64,000 bases of DNA from Candidatus Acetothermia bacterium (GTDB taxonomy: Bacteria; Bipolaricaulota; Bipolaricaulia; RBG-16-55-9). Position 1 is the stretch's first letter, and each line of letters begins with the position of its first letter. Location of the stretch: contig JACQCZ010000018.1 of the NCBI GenBank assembly GCA_016201405.1, positions 1-64,000 of the forward strand, written 5' to 3'. Shown here piece by piece: positions 34,404 through 43,928 of the stretch. The notes below the pieces were generated by a model, which was given only the letters and a program-made list of their open reading frames with translations, ran no database searches and was not told where the DNA came from. Made by a program: the position numbers and the translations under genes.

Positions 34404-35467
34404 CAGATGCGCGGAAGCTGCTCTCCGCTCAGTAAATCGACGATGCGGCTTGTGCCGATTTTTGTTTTGAGTGAGACCAGCCCTCCCGTTCCCGTCCGAA
34501 CTTGCCCGATGAGCGCAGACTCTTTTGCAAGCTCGTGTCTGCGCATGATATCGAGTGTTCTGTCAATCTCGGATTTTGGAGCGAAGACCACAAATCGCCC
34601 CTCATTGGCGACGTAAAGGGGATCGAGCCCCAAGATCTCGCAGGCGCCTTGCACATCTTCGCGGACCGGAATTGCATCTTCCACAAGATTGATTTGACTC
34701 TTTGATGACTGTGCGATCTCAATCACTCCGCTTGCCAAGCCACCACGAGTAAGGTCGCGCATGCAATGAATCTCGATACCCGAAGTCATCAAGTCGTCAA
34801 CCACAGCAGCGAGTGAAGCTGAGTCGCTCTCGATCTTGCTCTCAAATTCGAGCCCTTCCCGCACAGCCATGATGGCGATGCCATGCCGGCCGATATCGCC
34901 GCTCAAGATCAAGCCATCGCCCGGTTTCACAAGATGTGGCCCAATGGGATCTTTGTATAACTGGCCGATCCCAGAGGTGTTGATATAGATTCCATCCCCT
35001 TTTCCTTGATCGACGACTTTTGTGTCACCCGTGACGATCTGCACGTTTGCTAATTTGGCTGCGCTGCTCATCGAATTGATGACTCTCCACAGATCCGTCA
35101 TTGGGAGTCCTTCTTCTAATATGAGGCCGACGCTGAGATAGAGCGGCTTTGCGCCGCACATGACCAGGTCGTTAATTGTGCCATGGATAGCTAAGCTGCC
35201 GATATCGCCGCCAGGAAAGAAGATCGGTCTCACCACATAGGAGTCCGTCGTGAAGGCGAGCTTCGCTCCAGTCATTGCAAGAGATGCACCATCTGTGAGT
35301 TGATTGAGATATGGGTTATTGAAAGCCGAGAGAAACATCTTCTGGATGAGATCCCGCATCAACCGCCCTCCACCACCATGTGCGAGCGTTACGCGCGGGT
35401 AGTCGGCGATCGGGATGGGGCAGGTGAGATTGAAGTCAAGCGGTTCAGCGAGATTATTCTGGTTCAC
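34400..35467 (-). CDS. hypE: Hydrogenase maturation protein HypE (carbamoyl dehydratase)
   Basis: 355 residues from GTG at 35467, preceded by AAGGAG at six bases. A longer frame extends into hypD but adds no family sequence. AIRS/PurM-fold landmarks are [42 protein letters not shown] and [10 protein letters not shown]. The C-terminus is PRIC, with the essential last Cys that carries the thiocarboxamide/thiocyanate for CN ligand synthesis. It overlaps hypD by 14 bp. Confidence 0.94.
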   Translation of the reverse strand: MNQNNLAEPLDFNLTCPIPIADYPRVTLAHGGGGRLMRDLIQKMFLSAFNNPYLNQLTDGASLAMTGAKLAFTTDSYVVRPIFFPGGDIGSLAIHGTINDLVMCGAKPLYLSVGLILEEGLPMTDLWRVINSMSSAAKLANVQIVTGDTKVVDQGKGDGIYINTSGIGQLYKDPIGPHLVKPGDGLILSGDIGRHGIAIMAVREGLEFESKIESDSASLAAVVDDLMTSGIEIHCMRDLTRGGLASGVIEIAQSSKSQINLVEDAIPVREDVQGACEILGLDPLYVANEGRFVVFAPKSEIDRTLDIMRRHELAKESALIGQVRTGTGGLVSLKTKIGTSRIVDLLSGEQLPRIC

Positions 35468-36569
35468 TGCTGGCTCCTTCAGGCTCATACTGGCGATAGC
35501 GATAATAGGCTGCACATGCACCTTCGGAGGATACCATTGTTGCTCCGAGAGGCTTTTCTGGTGTGCAGCGCGTCCCGAAGGCGGGGCACTCGCGGGGATT
35601 TTTGAGACCTTGCAGGATGAGGCCGCTGATGCACTCTGTGCTCTCTTCGACAACCATTTCTGCCACGCCAAAGCGCATTTCTGCGTCAAACTCTGCGTAG
35701 GCATCTTGCAAGGCTAATCCACTCTTCGGAATCTCGCCGATGCCGCGCCAGCGCCGGGGCGTAATTGTAAAGATCTCGCGAATCAGCTCTTGTGCAGCTT
35801 GGTTGCCGCGCATGGCGACGGCCCGGGTATATTGATTCTCGACCTCCGCGCGTCCCTCTTCCAGTTGTTTGACACACATGTAGACCCCTTGCAGGATGTC
35901 GAGCGGCTCAAAGCCGGTCACCACAATCGGCACATGATATTTTTTGGCCAGCGGAAAATACTCTTCGTAGCCCATGATGGTGCAGACGTGTCCGGCAGCG
36001 AGAAATCCCTGAACTCTATTTTTTTTTGAAGAGAGAATCGCTTCCATCGCGGGCGGCACCAGCACATGAGAGACGAGGATAGAAAAATTTTGGATCTTCT
36101 CAACGGCGGCCTGTTTTACAGCCATGGCGTTTGCCGGGGCTGTCGTCTCAAAGCCAACCGCAAAAAAGACGACCTCCTTATCGAGATGCTGGCGCGCGAG
36201 CTTGAGTGCATCGAGCGGAGAATAGACGAAGCGGACGTCTCCACCTTGGGCTTTGATCGAGAAAAGATCTCCTTTTGAGCCGGGAACCCGCAGCATATCG
36301 CCAAAGGAGCAGAGGATGACACCGGGTTTTGAAGCGATCTCAATCGCCTTGTCGATCAGCTCGACGGGCGTGACGCAGACGGGGCAGCCCGGTCCATGAA
36401 CGAGCATCACTTGGTCAGGCAGCAGCTCATCGACACCAAACTTGACGATGGCATGCGTCTGGCCGCCGCACACTTCCATAATGATCCAATGGCGGGTAGT
36501 GATTTTTTTTAGAGATTCAGAGACTTTGCGGGCCAGAACGGGATCGCGAAACTCGTCAATGAATTTCAT
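35454..36569 (-). CDS. hypD: Hydrogenase maturation protein HypD
   Basis: 371 residues. [60 protein letters not shown] and the Cys-rich C-terminal region ([27 protein letters not shown]) are present, giving the Fe-binding Cys and 4Fe-4S ligands. With HypC and HypE it builds the Fe(CN)2CO unit. The start overlaps the hypC stop by 4 bp. Confidence 0.95.
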   Translation of the reverse strand: MKFIDEFRDPVLARKVSESLKKITTRHWIIMEVCGGQTHAIVKFGVDELLPDQVMLVHGPGCPVCVTPVELIDKAIEIASKPGVILCSFGDMLRVPGSKGDLFSIKAQGGDVRFVYSPLDALKLARQHLDKEVVFFAVGFETTAPANAMAVKQAAVEKIQNFSILVSHVLVPPAMEAILSSKKNRVQGFLAAGHVCTIMGYEEYFPLAKKYHVPIVVTGFEPLDILQGVYMCVKQLEEGRAEVENQYTRAVAMRGNQAAQELIREIFTITPRRWRGIGEIPKSGLALQDAYAEFDAEMRFGVAEMVVEESTECISGLILQGLKNPRECPAFGTRCTPEKPLGATMVSSEGACAAYYRYRQYEPEGASSEPE

Positions 36570-36820
36570 GATTCGCTCTGTCTAAGCTCCTCTAGCTCAC
36601 CCATCTTCTGCAGATATTCAAAGACGCGCATCGCCTCGGCCTCATCGATCACACTGATGCCAAATCCCACATGGACTAAGACATAATTTCCGATTTGTGC
36701 CTCAGGAACAAACGCCAGATTGACCTCTTTGATGATGCCGCGAAAATCGACGCGGCCCCGCCTCGTGAGCGGATTCTCATCGATCAGGTTGAGAACTCTT
36801 CCCGGTACGGCTAAGCACAT
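36566..36820 (-). CDS. hypC: Hydrogenase assembly chaperone HypC
   Basis: 84 residues beginning MCLAVPGRV, with the N-terminal Cys2 that binds the Fe precursor. Then [41 protein letters not shown], typical of the family. It starts four bases after the hypF stop. Confidence 0.94.
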   Translation of the reverse strand: MCLAVPGRVLNLIDENPLTRRGRVDFRGIIKEVNLAFVPEAQIGNYVLVHVGFGISVIDEAEAMRVFEYLQKMGELEELRQSES

Positions 36821-36824
36821 ATTC

Positions 36825-39134
36825 TTAGACCTCTAGCTCGAATCTTCTTGCGAGAGCCATGATCTGTCCCAGTGCGATTCCGCCATCATTGGGCGGGATC
36901 TGTTCCTGAATAAATGGCGCGAATCCCGCTTTCTTTAACTTGTTAATAGTCAATTCGGTCAAGATTTTATTCTGAAAGCAGCCCCCAGATAAGAGAACTC
37001 TTTCCAGCTTTCCCTTTTTTGCGACCGCCACGATCATCTCGGCCAGTGTCTGATGAAACTTTGCGCAGATCGAGCCTGACGGGATGCCTTCAATCTGATC
37101 TTTAACAATGGCCTGGATCATGGGACTCCAGTCTAGGACGTATTTTTCACGCTCGCCGCTTGGGCATGTCAAAATTTCGAAGGAATACGATCGAAGATCC
37201 CGTGAGCATTCTACTCCAAATTCGAGCGCCATCGCGGCCTGCCCTTCAAAGCTGACTCGTTGTTGAATTCCCAGAAGCGATGCCACGCCATCAAAGAGCC
37301 TTCCTGCGCTCGACGTTACTGGAGAATTCAATCGCTGGCTAAGCATTTTGCGCAAAACGCGAAGCTCTTCTGGCGAAAACTTCTGGAGCACTTCTCGCTG
37401 ATCATTCTCAAAGAGTGAGTCTCCATCTATCTCACAGAGAAGCCCCAAGGCCGTTCTGCGCGGCTCTCGGACGGCCTCTTCGCCACCTGGCAATGAGAAC
37501 GTTTTGAGATGGGCGATTCTAGCTATCTTCTGATCACGGATGACGAAGAATTCGCCTCCCCAGATTGTGCCATCCGGCCCATATCCTGTCCCATCCCACA
37601 CAACACCCAGCACGGGCGGCTCCAGAGAATGCTCGGCCATACCAGACAAAAGATGCGCGACATGATGCTGGACTCGCACCGCTTTTTCAGAGTTTTCAAT
37701 TGCATATTTTGTAGAAAGATAGTCAGGATGAGCATCGCAGACGACTTTATCAAATTTCAGATTGTACAAAGCCTGAAAATCCCCAATCACATTCACGAAT
37801 CGCTCCAGTGAAGAAGCTGTATCCAGATCTGAGATATGCTGACTCAAGAAGATACTTTTCCCCGATGAGACAGCGATTGTGCTCTTCTGATGCGCCCCGA
37901 CCGCAAGACCTGTCGGCAGCTCATCTTTGACAAACAGCGTCAAGGGAGCATATCCACGGGCGCGCCGTAATACAACGGGGCGATCGGCAATGACCCGCAC
38001 AACGGAGTCATCGACATGACGGGCGATGGGCCGGTTATGCACAAGAAAGAGATCGGCAATCCCACTCAATTTTTCGAGCGTCTCTTGCTCACCGATGCAA
38101 ATGGGCTCGCCAGGCAGATTTCCGCTCGTCGCAACAACTGGAAATTTTAAATCAGCGAGTAGAAGATGATGCAGCGGCGTGTAGGGCAGCATGACTCCCA
38201 CATTTGGATTTTCCGGAGCGACAGCATCGGAAAGCTCACAAGCGGCCTGCTTCTGGACGAGCAAAATGGGAGCCTGAATCGAAAGCAACGCCTCTCTTTC
38301 AAGATCTGAAATATCACAATTTGCCATCACCCAATTGAGATTGGCTGCCATAATCGCGAGCGGTTTCTCTGGCCGTGACTTTCTATTACGCAAAGCCATC
38401 ACTGCCTGATCATTTCGCGCATCGCAGATGAGCTGAAAGCCGCCAAGCCCCTTTAGAGCAAGAATTCCCCCTTCGCGGATGCAATCTTCAGCTAAGAGCA
38501 AAGACTCATCGCCCTCTGCCGATACGTTTCCAGATCTGTCCCAAAGGGCAAGTTGAGGCCCGCATTTTCGACAGGCATTGGGCTGTGCATGAAATCGGCG
38601 ATTCATTGGATCTTCATACTCGTCATGGCAGTCTTGACACATCTCAAAGTGCTTCATGGTCGTGTTGCTGCGATCATAGGGAAGGGCCGTAAGGATGCTA
38701 AAACGGGGTCCGCAATTCGTGCAGTTTGTGAAGGGGTAGCGATACCGTCTGTTCTTCGGGTCAAAAATCTCATTGACGCAATCTGTACAAGTTGCCAAAT
38801 CTGGAAGAATGATCGCACTCTTCTCGCCTGCATCTTGGCTGAATTTAATCTCAAAATTCTCGTATCCAATGGGCGCTGCTGATTTTGCGTTGAGCTCTAC
38901 AATCGAAGAGACGGGCGGCTTTTCAAGCGGAAGGCGCTCCAAAAAATTTTTGAGCTGATCTGCGGGCCCTTCGGCTTCAATCTCGACGCCTCGAGAAGTG
39001 TTCTTGACCCAGCCCTTCAGCTTTAGCTCTGTCGCTAAGCGGTAGACAAAGGGGCGGAAGCCGACGCCCTGGACGGCTCCCCGTATCTCGATACAGAGTC
39101 GCTGCCTCCCGTTAGTGTCCATCATCTCATCCAC
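36825..39134 (-). CDS. hypF: Carbamoyltransferase HypF
   Basis: 769 residues, full length. Order: acylphosphatase domain (GAVQGVGFRPFVYRLA), two zinc-finger units (CTDC...CTNC and CQDC...CRKC), YrdC-like domain (KGLGGFQLICDA, RPIARHVDDSVVR), and Kae1-like domain with HHVAH and the late SGGCFQNKIL motif. It makes the carbamoyl group handed to HypE for the CN ligands. It is first in the minus-strand hypFCDE group. The ATG at 39134 is preceded by a GAGTGG-like site; a second ATG nine bases later is possible. Confidence 0.95.
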   Translation of the reverse strand: MDEMMDTNGRQRLCIEIRGAVQGVGFRPFVYRLATELKLKGWVKNTSRGVEIEAEGPADQLKNFLERLPLEKPPVSSIVELNAKSAAPIGYENFEIKFSQDAGEKSAIILPDLATCTDCVNEIFDPKNRRYRYPFTNCTNCGPRFSILTALPYDRSNTTMKHFEMCQDCHDEYEDPMNRRFHAQPNACRKCGPQLALWDRSGNVSAEGDESLLLAEDCIREGGILALKGLGGFQLICDARNDQAVMALRNRKSRPEKPLAIMAANLNWVMANCDISDLEREALLSIQAPILLVQKQAACELSDAVAPENPNVGVMLPYTPLHHLLLADLKFPVVATSGNLPGEPICIGEQETLEKLSGIADLFLVHNRPIARHVDDSVVRVIADRPVVLRRARGYAPLTLFVKDELPTGLAVGAHQKSTIAVSSGKSIFLSQHISDLDTASSLERFVNVIGDFQALYNLKFDKVVCDAHPDYLSTKYAIENSEKAVRVQHHVAHLLSGMAEHSLEPPVLGVVWDGTGYGPDGTIWGGEFFVIRDQKIARIAHLKTFSLPGGEEAVREPRRTALGLLCEIDGDSLFENDQREVLQKFSPEELRVLRKMLSQRLNSPVTSSAGRLFDGVASLLGIQQRVSFEGQAAMALEFGVECSRDLRSYSFEILTCPSGEREKYVLDWSPMIQAIVKDQIEGIPSGSICAKFHQTLAEMIVAVAKKGKLERVLLSGGCFQNKILTELTINKLKKAGFAPFIQEQIPPNDGGIALGQIMALARRFELEV

Positions 39135-39396
39135 TCTGTAGTCAATCTATTCTGCAAATGCAAGTTGAATTTTTGCTCATCAATCACCAGAGCTTTCTGG
39201 TCTTTGGTTTGGAGCCAGAGGCCGTCCCGTGATCACAGGCAGAAGACAAGTTCGCACCCATGGCCCATTCAATAATGTGACGGGCGAACCCGAGCCAATG
39301 GGCTTCGCTTGAATCTGGCTTTGGATAAGATGAGAACAAACTAGATTCTGGGTGAAGATGGAAAAATTAAACAGAATCGGGTCACGATGACTTGTG
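39135..39396. other. Gap with no supported gene; one structured stretch
   Basis: This stretch holds the promoter side of hypF and an imperfect hairpin (GCCCATT at 39263-39269 with AATGGGC at 39297-39303, and an inner GCGAA/TTCGC pair). A minus-strand frame from 39443 to 39180 crosses it but has no family features or ribosome site. Confidence 0.4.
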
Positions 39397-39657
39397 TCAT
39401 GATAGACTCTGGTCCTCACGTTTGTGTGGTAACCACGCGACAATTTTCCAAACTAGGACTGCCAGCAGCGCCCACACGACGATGGAGATGAGAAATGGGT
39501 CAATCGCGATATCTTCCAACATCAGACTCACAATGATGATGCCAGATGTTGTTAAGAATGGAGCTAAGAGTGCCCATCGACGGCGCAAGATGGCCCGAAC
39601 AAACGGAAAGAGTATTGGGGCAAGTATAAGAGTGGCTAAGAAGTAGATCTCGCCCAT
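39397..39657 (-). CDS. Small three-helix membrane protein
   Basis: 86 residues: helices FLATLILAPILFPFVRAIL, LLAPFLTTSGIIIVSLML and FLISIVVWALLAVLVWKIVAWL, with a basic RRR loop and a charged tail. GGGGTG lies about eight bases before the ATG. No family recognised. It is on the same strand as malic enzyme and hypF but with gaps over 100 bp on both sides. Confidence 0.6.
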   Translation of the reverse strand: MGEIYFLATLILAPILFPFVRAILRRRWALLAPFLTTSGIIIVSLMLEDIAIDPFLISIVVWALLAVLVWKIVAWLPHKREDQSLS

Positions 39658-39774
39658 TGATCAATCACCCCGTATATGGCATTGCACCATAATATCTCAT
39701 TTTAGCCAACATGGGAATTGTTGAGTCTCTCTCTGTTAAGTTTCAGGCTGGTTCGGAAATAGCTCTTGCGCCCG

Positions 39775-41496
39775 CTACGGTGTGTAATCGGGTCTGTATA
39801 GCTGACTCTCAATCCATGAGCGAATATCTTTGGGCTCTTTCACTTGAGCCAAGCCTCGCTCGAACATCAATTCAACAATTCGTGTCGCTGTCGTAACTTG
39901 CGTCTCCAGCATATTGGCGACAGAAGGAAAGAGCATGCCCTGCTCGCGCTGCTCTGCCGTCACCTGGTCGGCTGTCGCTTCGGCAGCGGCGATGAAGCAC
40001 TCATCGGTGATCCGGGTCGGACGCGCAACATAGGTCGCAAGCCCAATGGCCGGAAAGATATAGAAGTTGTTCGCCTGCCCGGGATGATAGGTCTTGCCTG
40101 CTAGAATCACATCGGGAAATTGGACGCCAGCCGCAAAGAGCGCCCTGCCCTTGGACCACGTGTATGCCTGCTCGGCGGTGCATTCGGACCTGCTGGTTGG
40201 GTTGGAGAGCGCAAAGATGATGGGGCGCTCGTTGATCCGGCTCATCGTTTCAATGACGTGTTGGGTAAAGGCGCCAGCTAAGGTGCTCACTCCGATCAGA
40301 ATTGTCGGCTTGAACATCTGGATCGTCTCGACTAGATTCTGCGATGGCTTCATCGTCTGTGCATAGAGGAGCTGCTCTTCGGTCAGATTTTTTCGTGACA
40401 ATTCGATCAGACCGCCACTGTTGAACATGGCGATGCCTCTTCGCGCTTCAGTCGGCGAGAGTCCATTGCTTTGCAATCGGGAGACGATCAGCTTTGCGAT
40501 TCCAATCGCGGCGGAGCCAGCCCCCAAAAACAAGATGCGCTGATCGGCCATATTTTTATTAGTGATTTGAAGCGCGGTGATCAGCCCGGCGAGACCCACG
40601 CTGGCTGTGCCTTGAATATCGTCGTTGTAGCAGAAGATTTTGCTCTCATAGCGGTTGAGGATGCGGATAGCGTCGGTGCCCTTCCAATCTTCAAAGTGGA
40701 TGCAGCAGCCCGGAAAGACCTCTTGAACGGCCTGGACAAATTCTTCGACCAGCTCATCGAGCTCTTGATCGGCTGGAGGCTCCTCTCGCAGACCCAGATA
40801 GAGCGGATCATTTCGCAGGTCATCATTGCTGGTTCCGATATCGAGCAGAACGGGGAGCAGACAGCTTGGTGGGACTCCGGCGCAGGCGGTATAGAGCTGC
40901 AGTTTTCCAATCGGGATGCCCATGCCATTCGCGCCAATGTCACCCAGCCCAAGAATGCGCCCGCCCGTCGAGACACATAAGACGCGTATATCGCGGTTGG
41001 GCCAATTTCGAAGAACCTGGGCGATTCGGCCCTTCATCCGCCGGGTGATAAACATACCTAGCGCACCGCGGTAGATGTGGCCAAACTTGAGGCAGGCTTC
41101 GCCCACTGTTGGGGTATAGACAATGGGCATGTAGCGCACAGGATCGGACATCAGGGTGCGGAAGAAGAGAGTCTCATTCCGGTCAAAGAGGCTGATGAGA
41201 TAGATGTAGCGCTCCAGATCGCTGGGCTTGGTCGCCAGATGCTCCTTGACACGCTGCATCTGTCGGTCGATTGATTCCACAGCGTGTGGGAGCAGTCCTT
41301 CCAATCCCAATCTGCGGCGCTCAGCCTCTGTAAAAGCAGTCCCCCGGTTGCGAACCGGATCATTGAGCAGGGCGAAGCCACGCGGGCTCTTCGCATCTTC
41401 CGGGATCCCATCTCTTTCCAATCCGTCCTCCTGATCTTGAATTCTGTTTGGATGAAGCCAGCTAGGTGCAGTCCGATCATAAAAAATGGAGGGCAC
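39775..41496 (-). CDS. maeA: NAD-dependent malic enzyme (large, MaeA/SfcA type)
   Basis: 573 residues from GTG at 41496. Diagnostic blocks: LLNDPVRNRGTAFT, YTPTVGEACLKFGHIYR with the catalytic Tyr, RVLCVSTGGRILGLGDIGANGMGIPIGKL, VHFEDWKG-like IHFEDWKGTDA with metal ligands, CYNDDIQGTA, and the NAD-binding FLGAGSAAIGIAKL. It decarboxylates L-malate to pyruvate and CO2, making NADH. It would feed reducing equivalents to the same pool as the hydrogenase. It is transcribed alone. Confidence 0.93.
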   Translation of the reverse strand: MPSIFYDRTAPSWLHPNRIQDQEDGLERDGIPEDAKSPRGFALLNDPVRNRGTAFTEAERRRLGLEGLLPHAVESIDRQMQRVKEHLATKPSDLERYIYLISLFDRNETLFFRTLMSDPVRYMPIVYTPTVGEACLKFGHIYRGALGMFITRRMKGRIAQVLRNWPNRDIRVLCVSTGGRILGLGDIGANGMGIPIGKLQLYTACAGVPPSCLLPVLLDIGTSNDDLRNDPLYLGLREEPPADQELDELVEEFVQAVQEVFPGCCIHFEDWKGTDAIRILNRYESKIFCYNDDIQGTASVGLAGLITALQITNKNMADQRILFLGAGSAAIGIAKLIVSRLQSNGLSPTEARRGIAMFNSGGLIELSRKNLTEEQLLYAQTMKPSQNLVETIQMFKPTILIGVSTLAGAFTQHVIETMSRINERPIIFALSNPTSRSECTAEQAYTWSKGRALFAAGVQFPDVILAGKTYHPGQANNFYIFPAIGLATYVARPTRITDECFIAAAEATADQVTAEQREQGMLFPSVANMLETQVTTATRIVELMFERGLAQVKEPKDIRSWIESQLYRPDYTP

Positions 41497-41603
41497 AATT
41501 TCATCCAGCTGGCACCGTGTTATAGGATAGGATCAAGTGAAGTTCAAGAAGCCTATGCAGGGTTTGAGATCACATGATATTAGCTGAATGAAAGGATTCG
41601 AGA

Positions 41604-42197
41604 ATGAAGGCCGATTCAGAAAAGAGGATTATAGGAATCTGTGGAAGTCTTCGCAAGGGCTCATTCAACCGGATTCTGCTAAAAGCTGCCCAAGAGAATG
41701 CACCCATCGGCATGAAGATCGAGCTTTACGAAGAGATGGCCTCGATCCCGCTCTTCAACGAAGACCTGGAGCTAGAGACGGGCGGCGCTCCGGAGGTCGT
41801 TCGCCGTCTTCGGGATCAAGTCAAGCAGTCTCATGGAATATTGATAGTGACGCCTGAATACAACCAGTCGATTCCAGGAGTGCTCAAGAACACAATTGAC
41901 TGGCTCTCGCGCTTTGCGCCCGATGACATTTTGGATGGCAAGCCGGTTGCGATTATGGGCGCAACCCCCGGGCGCTGGGGGACGCGCCTCTCGCAAGCGG
42001 CGACGCGTCAGACTCTATTCTCAACCGGCACTCTTCTCTTGCCAACTCCGATGATGTTTGTCGGGGAAGTGGCAAAGCTCATCGACAAAGATGACCGCTT
42101 GATCGATGAGCGGACTCTCGCTTCGCTCAAGAAAGTCTTGATCGCTTTTTCAAGCTGGATTGAATTGCTAGAAAATCGGGCTTCGCAGTCACGGTGA
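41604..42197 (+). CDS. NAD(P)H-dependent FMN reductase
   Basis: 197 residues, flavodoxin-like fold. FMN phosphate loop GSLRKGSFNRIL, EMASIPLFNEDLE, the TPEYNQSIPGVLKNTIDWLSR motif of the family, and GATPGRWGTRLSQ. AAAGGA lies upstream of the ATG. The ABC permease gene starts 25 bp after it, so they are likely cotranscribed. Sulfonate-use operons pair an FMN reductase (SsuE) with an importer of this type, so sulfonate uptake is one reading, but the monooxygenase is missing here. Confidence 0.87.
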   Translation: MKADSEKRIIGICGSLRKGSFNRILLKAAQENAPIGMKIELYEEMASIPLFNEDLELETGGAPEVVRRLRDQVKQSHGILIVTPEYNQSIPGVLKNTIDWLSRFAPDDILDGKPVAIMGATPGRWGTRLSQAATRQTLFSTGTLLLPTPMMFVGEVAKLIDKDDRLIDERTLASLKKVLIAFSSWIELLENRASQSR

Positions 42198-42221
42198 ATT
42201 CGGAATCAAGGGAGGCACGAG

Positions 42222-43925
42222 TTGCTCTCAAGGTTGTTGCACACACAGCAGCGCCCATTTACGTGGGGCGATGTTGTCGTGCTGCTTCTCATCCTGGTGG
42301 GGCTCTATGCAGGATTGAGTCTGGCCATCGGCGCACCCACGATGATTCAAGGTCCAACGATTTCGTTATCTCCTCAAGAATTGCCTTGGTATGCGGCTCA
42401 ATCTCTCTTCCGCATGATGATGGCCTATGCGCTCTCGCTCATCTTCACGCTCTTTTATGGGATGAAGGCCGCCTACAACCCGCGAGCCAGACAGATTCTT
42501 CTTCCGGTTCTCGATGTCTTGCAGAGCGTGCCCATCCTCTCGTTTTTGCCCGTTGTCTTGTTGAGTCTCACCGCCATACTTCCTCAAACCATGGCCATCG
42601 AGCTCGGCTCGATTATCTTGATCTTTACGAGTCAGGCCTGGAATCTCACTTTCGCTTGGTATCAGTCGCTGACGACGCTTCCCGGCGAATTGGGCGAGGC
42701 GAGCCAGGTCTTTGGCTTCTATCGCTGGATGAGATTTAAAACATTAGAGCTGCCCTTTGCCGCCATCAATCTGATCTGGAATAGCATGATGAGCTGGGCG
42801 GGAGGCTGGTTCTTTCTCATGGCCGCCGAGATCTTCACAGTCGGGAGCCGCGATTTTAGGCTGCCTGGTCTTGGCTCCTATCTGGCGGAAGCTGCCCATC
42901 AGGGAGATACACAGGCGATTCTCTGGGGACTGGGAGCTTTGATCTTGATGATTGTTATTTTGGATCAATTCATCTGGCGCCCTCTTCTGGCCTGGTCAGA
43001 GCGCTTTAAGCTCACCATGGTTGAAGGTGCGAGCCCTCCGACATCCTGGTTTTACCATGCCCTGCGCAGCTCCCATGGAGTGACATGGCTGCGAAAGCGG
43101 TTCTGGCAGCCCGCCCGCGCCCGCATCGATGACTTCTTGATGCGCAAGCTTTCTCACGCAGTGGGTCCGCCAAAACCGATTCCGGTCTGGCTCTATTATG
43201 GAATCATTGCTCTTTTTGGAGCCGTCTTGCTCTACGGGGCATTTCAAGCCTTTCAGCTCCTGGCCTCGGTCTCGCTGAGGGAGTGGGAGAGCATTTTGAT
43301 AGGGCTGGCCGCGACTACACTCCGCGTCTTAGCGGCTCTGCTGATCACACTGCTTTGGGCTGTGCCATTGGGTGTGGCGATTGGCACCAATTCACGGCTG
43401 GCAGCCTGGCTTCAGCCGCTTGTGCAGATTCTGGCTTCGATTCCGGCAACGGCCCTCTTTCCCATTCTCTTACTTTTTGTGATTGGGCTTCCGGGTGGAC
43501 TCAGCACGGCGGCGATTCTCTTTATGCTGATGGGCACTCAGTGGTATCTATTATTTAATATCATTGCCGGAGCAGCCGCCATTCCTCAAGATTTGAAATA
43601 CACGAGTGCTCTTCTTCAGCTAAGCCGCTGGGCGCGCTGGCGCACGCTGATCTTGCCCAGCCTCTTCCCTTATTTAATTACAGGCGCGATCACAGCCAGT
43701 GGCGGAGCCTGGAACTCTAGTATTGTGGCCGAGTACGTTCAGTTTGGCGGCAAGACGATTGAGACGACGGGCATTGGAGCGATCATCGCTCAGGCGACAT
43801 CCAGTGGGAGATATCCTATGCTGCTTGCTGCCACGCTGAGCATGATTTTGGCGGTGGTGAGCATCAACCGCTTCGTCTGGCGCAGACTCTATAGACTGGG
43901 CGCTGAGCGATTTAGCCTGGAGTAA
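42222..43925 (+). CDS. ABC importer permease, two BPD_transp_1 domains fused
   Basis: 567 residues from TTG at 42222, with GGGAGG six bases upstream. It has two full permease domains of the nitrate/sulfonate/taurine class. The first has an EAA loop around TTLPGELGEASQVFGFYRWMRFKTLELP (residues ~155-185). The second has SALLQLSRWARWRTLILP near residue 475. Having both permease halves in one chain is unusual for this class, where homodimers are the rule. It would work with the ATPase encoded three bases downstream. Confidence 0.87.
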   Translation: MLSRLLHTQQRPFTWGDVVVLLLILVGLYAGLSLAIGAPTMIQGPTISLSPQELPWYAAQSLFRMMMAYALSLIFTLFYGMKAAYNPRARQILLPVLDVLQSVPILSFLPVVLLSLTAILPQTMAIELGSIILIFTSQAWNLTFAWYQSLTTLPGELGEASQVFGFYRWMRFKTLELPFAAINLIWNSMMSWAGGWFFLMAAEIFTVGSRDFRLPGLGSYLAEAAHQGDTQAILWGLGALILMIVILDQFIWRPLLAWSERFKLTMVEGASPPTSWFYHALRSSHGVTWLRKRFWQPARARIDDFLMRKLSHAVGPPKPIPVWLYYGIIALFGAVLLYGAFQAFQLLASVSLREWESILIGLAATTLRVLAALLITLLWAVPLGVAIGTNSRLAAWLQPLVQILASIPATALFPILLLFVIGLPGGLSTAAILFMLMGTQWYLLFNIIAGAAAIPQDLKYTSALLQLSRWARWRTLILPSLFPYLITGAITASGGAWNSSIVAEYVQFGGKTIETTGIGAIIAQATSSGRYPMLLAATLSMILAVVSINRFVWRRLYRLGAERFSLE

Positions 43926-43928
43926 TTC

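Noticed and set aside
39180-39443. Minus-strand frame of 87 codons after hypF
   Set aside because: No ribosome site, no family pattern, and it overlaps the better-supported membrane protein at 39397-39657.
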